NCBI GenBank assembly: GCA_009469585.1
Contig: SSXW01000003.1
Coordinates: 228,850-292,849, forward strand
Direction: 5' to 3'
Length of the DNA stretch: 64,000 nucleotides
DNA from: Dechloromonas sp. Dech2017
Lineage (GTDB): Bacteria > Pseudomonadota > Gammaproteobacteria > Burkholderiales > Rhodocyclaceae
Shown here: positions 58,726 to 64,000 of the stretch, piece after piece
Numbering within the stretch: position 1 is the first letter of the stretch
Layout of the letters: every line of letters starts with the position of its first letter
Notes under the pieces: generated by a model
The model's input: the letters and a program-made list of their open reading frames with translations, nothing else
Database searches by the model: none
Told to the model about the DNA's origin: nothing
Made by a program: the position numbers and the translations under genes

Positions 58726-59734
58726 TCAGCTTGCCGATCGGCGCCGGCACCCCGGCCTCGGCCGCTGTTGCCAGATCGACCCATTCCAGCCCCGGCTCGG
58801 CGGCTAGCGTCTGGCCGTCCACCCGGCACAGCACCGGCTCCAGGGTCAGGCGGAAATGCGTGAAGGCGTGCTCGAGCGGCGGCAGGGCCTGCGCTTCGCC
58901 GAGGGCCAGGCCGCAACGCGCTGCCACAGCGGCCGGCTCGCCCTCCGGCGGCACCAAGAGGCCGCCCCACAGGCCGAGCGGCGGGCGGCGTTCGAGCAGC
59001 AGGCGGCGGCCGTCGGAAATCAGCACGAAGCTGGCGCGCCGGCGGGGCACCGCCGCCTTCGGCCGGCGTTCCGGCAACTCGCCCTGGCGGCTGTCGCGTT
59101 TGGCGAGGCAGCCGGCGGCCACCGGGCAGTCGGCGCAGCGCGGCCGGCTGCGCGTGCACAGCGTGGCGCCGAGATCCATCAGGCCCTGCGTGTAGGCCTC
59201 GATGCCATGCGCAGGCAACAGGCTTTCGGCCAGCGTCCACAGCTGGCGATGCACCGCCGCCGTGCCGGGCAAGCCGGCGACGCCGAAATGGCGGCACAGC
59301 ACGCGCTTGACGTTGCCGTCGAGAATCGCTGCCCGCCGGCCGAAGGCGAAGGCGGCGATGGCCGCCGCCGTGGACCGGCCGATGCCCGGCAGCTCGGCCA
59401 GCAATTCTTCCGATTCCGGCCATTTTTTGCCGTAGACCGCGACGATCTGCCCGGCGCAGCGATGCAGGTTGCGGGCCCGGGCGTAGTAGCCGAGGCCGGC
59501 CCAGTGGGCGATCACCGCCTCGATCGGCGCCGCGGCCAGCGCCCCGACGTCGGGAAAACTGGCCAGAAAGCGCAGGTAGTAGGGGATCACCGTCGCCACC
59601 TGCGTCTGCTGCAGCATGATCTCGGAAAGCCAGATGCGGTACGGGTCGCGCGTCTTCTGCCAGGGCAGGTCGTGGCGCCCGGCCACCTTCTGCCAGGCGA
59701 TCAACTGGGTGGAAAACGGATGGGGGGCGGCCAA
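58697..59734 (-). CDS. mutY: A/G-specific adenine glycosylase
   Basis: The 345-residue MutY removes adenine mispaired with 8-oxoG. It has the HhH-GPD motif ELPGIGRSTAAAIAAFAFG with a catalytic Asp in AILDGNVKRVL. The [4Fe-4S] ligands are in CTRSRPRCADCPVAAGC, and there is a NUDIX-like C-terminal domain. The start is set at TTG 59734 (SD GAGG) because the following APHPFSTQLIAWQ aligns with the family start. GTG 59764 is possible. A weak copy of the dispersed motif lies inside. Confidence 0.9.
   Translation of the reverse strand: MAAPHPFSTQLIAWQKVAGRHDLPWQKTRDPYRIWLSEIMLQQTQVATVIPYYLRFLASFPDVGALAAAPIEAVIAHWAGLGYYARARNLHRCAGQIVAVYGKKWPESEELLAELPGIGRSTAAAIAAFAFGRRAAILDGNVKRVLCRHFGVAGLPGTAAVHRQLWTLAESLLPAHGIEAYTQGLMDLGATLCTRSRPRCADCPVAAGCLAKRDSRQGELPERRPKAAVPRRRASFVLISDGRRLLLERRPPLGLWGGLLVPPEGEPAAVAARCGLALGEAQALPPLEHAFTHFRLTLEPVLCRVDGQTLAAEPGLEWVDLATAAEAGVPAPIGKLIRQVASAAD
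59411..59445 (-). repeat. dispersed uptake-like motif, copy 19 (weak core)
   Basis: Minus strand: CGTCGCGGTCTAC, GGC, AAAAAAT, GGCCGG, AATC. The core has CTAC for CGAC and the second tract is short. It lies in mutY, encoding VAVYGKKWPESEE. Confidence 0.45.
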
Positions 59735-59798
59735 AATCTGCCTCGACGCAAGCTGCGGGAGCACGGATAATACGGCCTTTTGACGCAAATCAATCCCG

Positions 59799-60299
59799 AT
59801 GACCCTGCCGCAACACGACAGCCGCGCCCTGCGCAACGCCCTCGGCCGCTTCGCCACCGGCGTCTGCGTCGTCACGGCCATCGACCCCGACGGTCATCCG
59901 ATCGGGCTGACCGTCAATTCCTTCTCGGCTGTCTCGCTCGATCCGGCCCTCGTCCTCTGGTGCCTCGACAACAGCTCGCACAACCTGGCCGCCTTCAGCA
60001 AGGCCAGCCACCACGCCATCAACATCCTGGCCGATAGCCAGCACGACATCTCCAACCGCTTCGCCACCTGGCCGGCCGACCGCTTCGTCGGTCTCGCCTG
60101 GCACGCCGGGCTCGGCGGCGCGCCCGTCCTCCCCGGCTGCTGCGCCACCTTCGAGGTGGCCAACGAAACCGCCCAGGTCGCCGGCGACCACACCATCTAC
60201 ATCGGCCGCATCGAACGCTTCGGCGAACGCGTCGATCTCGCCCCGCTACTCTTCCACGCCGGCGCCTACGCCGCGCTGGCCCCGGCCGACGACGATTGA
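59799..60299 (+). CDS. flavin reductase family protein
   Basis: The 166-residue FMN-binding split-barrel protein has the typical start LRNALGRFATGVCVVTAIDPDGHPIGLTVNSFSAVSLDP. It also has the C-terminal GDHTIYIGRIE. Such proteins reduce FMN with NAD(P)H, usually for a partner monooxygenase. No monooxygenase is in the window. It is the last chromosomal gene before the tRNA-linked island, and divergent from mutY. Confidence 0.9.
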   Translation: MTLPQHDSRALRNALGRFATGVCVVTAIDPDGHPIGLTVNSFSAVSLDPALVLWCLDNSSHNLAAFSKASHHAINILADSQHDISNRFATWPADRFVGLAWHAGLGGAPVLPGCCATFEVANETAQVAGDHTIYIGRIERFGERVDLAPLLFHAGAYAALAPADDD

Positions 60300-60341
60300 A
60301 TCGGCTGCCGACTGCGCATAGAATGCAGCCTCTTGCCCAGA

Positions 60342-60395
60342 GCGGGCGTCGTATAATGGTAATACCCTAGCTTCCCAAGCTAGAGCCGTGGGTTC
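60342..60395 (+). pseudogene. 5' part of a tRNA-Gly(CCC) gene, truncated by integration
   Basis: The sequence from GCGGGCGTCGTATAATGG through the D-arm, the anticodon arm CTAGC-TTCCCAA-GCTAG (anticodon CCC) and the start of the T arm (GTGGGTTC) is a normal tRNA-Gly. It then changes to TTATTACAGG. The second half of the T arm and the acceptor strand CGCCCGC are missing. This marks the left junction of the island. Confidence 0.85.
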
Positions 60396-60411
60396 TTATT
60401 ACAGGCTAAGC

Positions 60412-60622
60412 CAGATGCACATTAGGATGTGCGCTAAGTAGTACCACAATGCGGGTGTAGTTCAATGGTAGAACGGCAGCTTCCCAAGCTGCATACGAGG
60501 GTTCGATTCCCTTCACCCGCTCATTCCCTGTATATTTTCCAGCAGTTAGCCAATCCATAATACGCATCTCAGTTGCATGTTGAGATGACCTCTGATAGTG
60601 TGCATTTTCAGATGCATATTAC
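60412..60622. repeat. CAGATGCNNATTA repeats around the tRNA and before the recombinase gene
   Basis: Copies are CAGATGCACATTA at 60412 (plus), CTGAGATGCGTATTA at 60572-60558 (minus), a weaker CAGTTGCATGTTGA at 60570 (plus) and CAGATGCATATTAC at 60609 (plus). The second and third form an inverted pair. They are candidates for recombinase arm sites or an operator. The rest of 60300-60637 outside the tRNAs holds no other visible signal. Confidence 0.6.
60451..60521 (+). tRNA. tRNA-Gly (CCC)
   Basis: This is a complete 71-base cloverleaf. The acceptor pairs GCGGGTG with CACCCGC, the D-arm contains TTCAATGGTAGAA, and the anticodon loop is TTCCCAA (anticodon CCC at 60483-60485). The T arm is GAGGG-TTCGATT-CCCTT. 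The 3' CCA is not encoded (CTCATT follows). It differs in many positions from the truncated host copy, which suggests it came with the island and replaces the lost function. Confidence 0.9.
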
Positions 60623-60637
60623 GCGGAAGGGGTTGGG

Positions 60638-62035
60638 TTGCTGAAGAACGTTTCCTTGCTAGAGAAAAACCTGCACGGACGGCAATCGTGGCAATTGCTC
60701 GGTCCCGACGGTCGCTCAATAAAGGCCTTTGAGGCGTTCGCAAAGACCCTTGAACGGCGCTCGGTAAACACCAGACGCAACTATTGTAGGTGGCTCGCCG
60801 AATTTTTCGACTATCTCTTCGAGGCTGCCGCTTCGGCCCCTGCTGGTCATGATGGCAGCGTAAGCCATGACGACTTGGTAGAAGTAATTGAGTCTTACGA
60901 CGAATACCTGGTACTCGGCACCGACGCGGGCAAGGAAATTGCGCGTCGAGTTAATGAAACATTGCCGTCCCCTAGGATTTCTAGCCGTTCTTCCGAGACC
61001 AAACACGCGGCCATACGGCGGTTCTTGAAGCTATCCGAGCGCGTCCGCGCACAAATGCTTGAAATGACCAACAAGGGGGTCAGCGCCGGCATTGTAGATG
61101 AGCAGGCGCTGTTCGCTGGCGTCGGCGAGAGGCGAGATATTCCCCGCTTTCAGCGGAATGCCATGGTTGCCAACTCGATGTTGGCTGGGGTAATTGCCGG
61201 AGGACCGAAATTTATTGAGGAATGCATTCTGCCGACCTCGGCGCCCGACATCAGCTACGACCAGGAAAGGGCATTCCCCTTCGACCGAGTCGGTGACGTA
61301 TTGGGTAACTTGACGACCCACAGGGACAGGGCCTTGTATGCCTTCTGCGCTGCAAGTGGCTGCCGGATTAGTGAGGCGCTGCAATTGCTTTGGCAGGACG
61401 TTGATACTGCTACGCGAACCGTGCGGTTGATAGACCCAAAGAGCCGTCCGAACTGTCGGTCATATTTAGCGCTCCGCCCCGAGGAACGCGACCGGTTGGT
61501 TTGGAAGGGCAGGGCAACACCAATCACCTTACTCATTGACCCGTTTGCAACCATGTTTTTTGAGGCCTTGGCCTTATATCTTCGGTATGAATACATTCCC
61601 CACGGAAGACACGACTTCGTATTTCAGTACGTCAAGGGGGGAAACCAAGGAGAGCCCTATTTCCTTGCCGCAGCGTCTTCTCGAAATGAAGTTCTTAAGC
61701 GGGCTATTCGACTTGGCGGAGTTAGACACATTGAGGGGCCTCATTCGTTGCGGCACATGTATGGCACCTATCTACTGAATTACTTTCCCCGCCCAGACGG
61801 AACGTACGGCCTTCCGCTTGGGCTTGTGCAGAAACTGATGGGCCATCGTCAAGCAAAGGACACGGCAAAATACGCCCGCCATGACAGGGACCTTCTGGAA
61901 GCCGAGCTGAGCTACGCAAATCTAATGGTCTTCGGTAACGGAAAAGTCCGTTCTGTTCACGAACTCAAGCGTCAGGCATTGTTGCAGCGACTCGCAGAGG
62001 TTGAGGCCAAGTTGAAGGAAGAAACTGTCGAATGA
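60638..62035 (+). CDS. tyrosine recombinase, GmtY-like
   Basis: The 465-residue integrase has an N-terminal SAM-like domain (SVNTRRNYCRWLAEFFDYLF) and a catalytic domain with box I Arg (ASGCRISEALQLLW), HxLRH (GPHSLRHMYGTYLL) and LMGHRQAKDTAKYAR, which supplies the last His and the nucleophile Tyr. The start is TTG with SD GAAGGGG. It overlaps the next gene by four bases. By size, order and partner it resembles GmtY of Gamma-Mobile-Trio islands. The family name is from memory of that architecture. It should integrate the island at tRNA-Gly. Confidence 0.8.
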   Translation: MLKNVSLLEKNLHGRQSWQLLGPDGRSIKAFEAFAKTLERRSVNTRRNYCRWLAEFFDYLFEAAASAPAGHDGSVSHDDLVEVIESYDEYLVLGTDAGKEIARRVNETLPSPRISSRSSETKHAAIRRFLKLSERVRAQMLEMTNKGVSAGIVDEQALFAGVGERRDIPRFQRNAMVANSMLAGVIAGGPKFIEECILPTSAPDISYDQERAFPFDRVGDVLGNLTTHRDRALYAFCAASGCRISEALQLLWQDVDTATRTVRLIDPKSRPNCRSYLALRPEERDRLVWKGRATPITLLIDPFATMFFEALALYLRYEYIPHGRHDFVFQYVKGGNQGEPYFLAAASSRNEVLKRAIRLGGVRHIEGPHSLRHMYGTYLLNYFPRPDGTYGLPLGLVQKLMGHRQAKDTAKYARHDRDLLEAELSYANLMVFGNGKVRSVHELKRQALLQRLAEVEAKLKEETVE

Positions 62036-63894
62036 TAAATACTACAAAAGGCGAAATCGTTTTCCTCCAGACAGGCAAGGAACTGCACGAAAGTATTGTG
62101 GCGGCACTCCGCGATGCCAGCAAATGGCTGCTGGAAGCATACGGGCTCCAAAATCTGGACCTATCTACAGTTACGACTAAGAACTACCTAGTGGTCGCTT
62201 TGCCCGCGCATATTGAGCGATTCATTTTGCGAAAGGATAGCGATGCTTTCGACGAGCAGTATGTGAATGACGTTCTCGCCTTTATCTTAATTGAAGAAGG
62301 TCATTGTTCGCCCAGCCTGTATGCGGCTGTGACCCGAATCGACGGTCCTAAGGAGTATCGCAAGGCGTACCTTCCGGCACTGCGCAGGGGATTTTCGGTT
62401 TTCTTGGTCGCCTTGCACACTCGCCGGGCAATAGTCTTACCGTACGCGTTTCAATGGCCGTGGGGGTTTAACTTCGGACCTGGGAGCGAAAACCGAGCAA
62501 AGCGGGAGTTGTGTCCACTCGGGTATTTGCCGGAGCTACTTCGGTTCATGCGCTCTTTGTATGCCCGCGAAGGGGCTCAGCAAACGGAAGATATTTTTAA
62601 CGCTTACTCCGTGAAACAGCGAGAACGTCTCGTATGGACGGTACAGCACTTCATAATTGCAGCAGGCTGGCTTGAGCCTGCTGATGCCAATTACGAAGAC
62701 ATGTTGGCGTTCAAGGTCGCTAACGATAAAACTCGATTCGCAAGCAAAAAAGACGACATTGGTCTACTAATGCTGGCAGACCTGCTTGAGCGCAAATATG
62801 GAGATGATTCTCCCGTGAATGCGGCTGGCTGGCGTGCAGCCCTTGTTAATTCAAGACCGATTAGAGCGCTTAAAACGGAAACGACCGAGGGGTTCGAGGG
62901 CTCGTTCGTAGGCGGGCACACTAGCCTTATGGAGCAGGCGGGGTCGCTTGGTGCCGCATACTTTGCCCCCGAAGTGCTAGCCAAAATAGAGGCACTCCCT
63001 GGGCTCGCGTTTGACATGAAAGCAAGCGCGGCCACATGGATTAGTATCGAGCGCACCTTCTTGAAAAAAGGTCGGCTGGAGAACAAAAAACATCGTATCG
63101 CAGCTCTAGGGTACTTCAACATCTATCTTTTTGGTTATTTGGCCTATTGGTATGCAGACAATCCTGATTTCAAATTCGAATTCCCTTCGACACCGGAAAA
63201 GCTAGTATCCGGGGTTTTTGTTTCGTACCTAGGGCTTCTTGAAGACCAACTGCGACCACTGTCCTTGGTCGAATTTTTTGAGAATTTGGCTCAAGCGCGA
63301 AAGTGGGGACCTTCCAGTCACTACGCCACTCTCAAGCAAATTGAATTACTGTTTGGATTTATTGAACAGCATAGTAACTCCTTACCGGAGTCACAAAATT
63401 TCCGACAACCGCTTAACAAGCACGATTACCCTGCCCAGACAAAATCTACAGGAACAAATAAGCGGCCGATTCCGCGTCGCGTCTTCCGGCTGTTTGTGTC
63501 CTACATTGAGGCTCTGGTGACGGCTTCGAACGTTCTGCTGGAGCGGGTGATGGCAGGGATGATTAGCGACAAGGACCTCATAGGGTTCGATTTAACTCGA
63601 ACGACTATCGACTGCTTTTCGCGACAAGATACCCTTGGGTTTATCCCTGTGGTTTTTCATAAAGGAAAGACTTACCCTCTCAGGCAGATTCCTAATATTT
63701 TCTACACCGAGCCGAAACGGTTGAAAGGCCGAGGCGTGGCAAAGGTGCCTCATCCCCATGCCCTGCACCAGATTCTTGTTGCCCTTTACACCGGCCTGCG
63801 TCACAACCACATTCAGTGGCTCGATGCGGAAACGTTTGACCAGCAGGTTACTGATGGACTGCCCAACCCGGATGGTAATCCCCCCGGAAATTAG
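62032..63894 (+). pseudogene. GmtZ-like recombinase, 3' end cut by an IS element
   Basis: The 620-codon frame has no strong match until its end, where LYTGLRHNHIQWLDAETFDQ gives a tyrosine-recombinase box I with its Arg. Box II (HxxR) and the Tyr are absent because the frame runs into the IS at about 63873 and stops 22 bases later. It starts with ATG overlapping the integrase stop (ATGA). Codon use and GC differ from the chromosome, as in its neighbour. The missing catalytic half makes it probably non-functional unless a precise IS loss restores it. Confidence 0.7.
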
Positions 63895-64000
63895 CGGCGG
63901 TTAAAAGTAGAATTTTCTCCAAAGCAGCCCGAGGAACTTTTACATGAAGACGTCACGCTTTTCCGATAGCCAGATCATTGCCGTACTCAAGCAAGCCGAG
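63873..64000 (+). mobile_element. left end of an IS3-family insertion sequence (continues past window)
   Basis: TGGTAATCCCCCCGG marks the probable left inverted repeat, beginning TG as in the IS3 family. A short leader with GAGGAACTTTT follows before the first transposase frame. The exact end and any target duplication cannot be set without the right end. Confidence 0.7.
63944..64000 (+). CDS. IS3-family transposase OrfA (partial)
   Basis: The first 19 codons read MKTSRFSDSQIIAVLKQAE, the standard start of the HTH protein OrfA of IS3-family elements. It is preceded by SD GAGGAA. The rest of OrfA and the DDE transposase OrfB lie beyond base 64000. Confidence 0.88.
   Translation, partial: MKTSRFSDSQIIAVLKQAE

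Larger units (their letters stand above)
60396..64000 (+). mobile_element. left end of an integrated island with paired recombinase genes (GMT-like)
   Basis: From the broken tRNA-Gly onward the sequence drops in GC and carries a spare tRNA-Gly. Short repeats and two consecutive genes for tyrosine-recombinase-like proteins then follow, overlapping by four bases. This matches the layout of Gamma-Mobile-Trio islands (gmtY-gmtZ-gmtX), known to carry anti-phage defence and toxin cargo. The third gene and the right end lie outside the window, so the family call is provisional. Confidence 0.65.

Noticed and set aside
60342..60521. A tRNA with an intron spanning both tRNA-Gly pieces
   Set aside because: The second piece is a complete cloverleaf by itself and its acceptor strand does not match the first piece.

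Overview
The first 60.3 kb is a GC-rich, gene-dense stretch of chromosome from a betaproteobacterium. Gene content and order point to the Rhodocyclales (Dechloromonas/Azonexus/Azospira-like). The evidence is the DUF3305/DUF3306 formate dehydrogenase cluster, an Aromatoleum-type aldehyde:ferredoxin oxidoreductase, an SAH riboswitch on metH, pqqABCDE and DUF3391-type HD-GYP proteins. The genus is an inference. The last 3.7 kb (from about 60342) has visibly lower GC and is the left end of an integrated mobile island.

Layout. (1) 1-3615: MOSC protein, ROK sugar kinase, methyltransferase-like protein, DUF1840, HPt protein and a possible chemotaxis-type protein. (2) 3701-9980: cell-wall amidase, MurB, a HAD phosphatase, and metH behind an SAH riboswitch with its own terminator. 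(3) 10077-15185: a diguanylate cyclase, then an NtrB/NtrC-like sensor kinase and sigma54 activator pair. (4) 15302-34552: a molybdenum/tungsten block. It holds moeA with the tungstate transporter tupABC, a periplasmic formate dehydrogenase operon with its maturation genes behind a sigma54-like promoter, fdhD-mobA, mobB, a MoaD-like protein and aorABC. These genes together import tungstate, build the pterin cofactor and supply two enzymes that oxidise formate and aldehydes. (5) 34701-37447: a BamE-like lipoprotein, rhodanese, comM and ubiK. (6) 37509-40483: a porin-glnK-amtB nitrogen operon with NtrC-like, FNR-like and sigma54-like sites. (7) 40546-48794: a PAS diguanylate cyclase, isochorismatase-family hydrolase, purU, thrH, an unusual class A PBP and a decayed SLC13 transporter. 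(8) 48863-60299: pqqABCDE, an MFS exporter, an ABC-F ATPase, two degenerate HD-GYP proteins, mutY and a flavin reductase. (9) 60342-64000: a truncated host tRNA-Gly, an intact second tRNA-Gly(CCC), a tyrosine recombinase resembling GmtY and a second recombinase-like gene resembling GmtZ that is cut by an IS3-family element.

The most striking structure is not a gene. A bipartite motif, core CTGCGGTCRAC followed by two A/T tracts about one helical turn apart, occurs at least 19 times in the 60 kb of chromosome. It lies on both strands and mostly inside genes, and I found none in the island. Its architecture resembles the DNA-uptake signal sequences of Pasteurellaceae, and one copy lies inside comM. 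Two parS-like sites (7066 and 29386) suggest the window may be near the replication origin.
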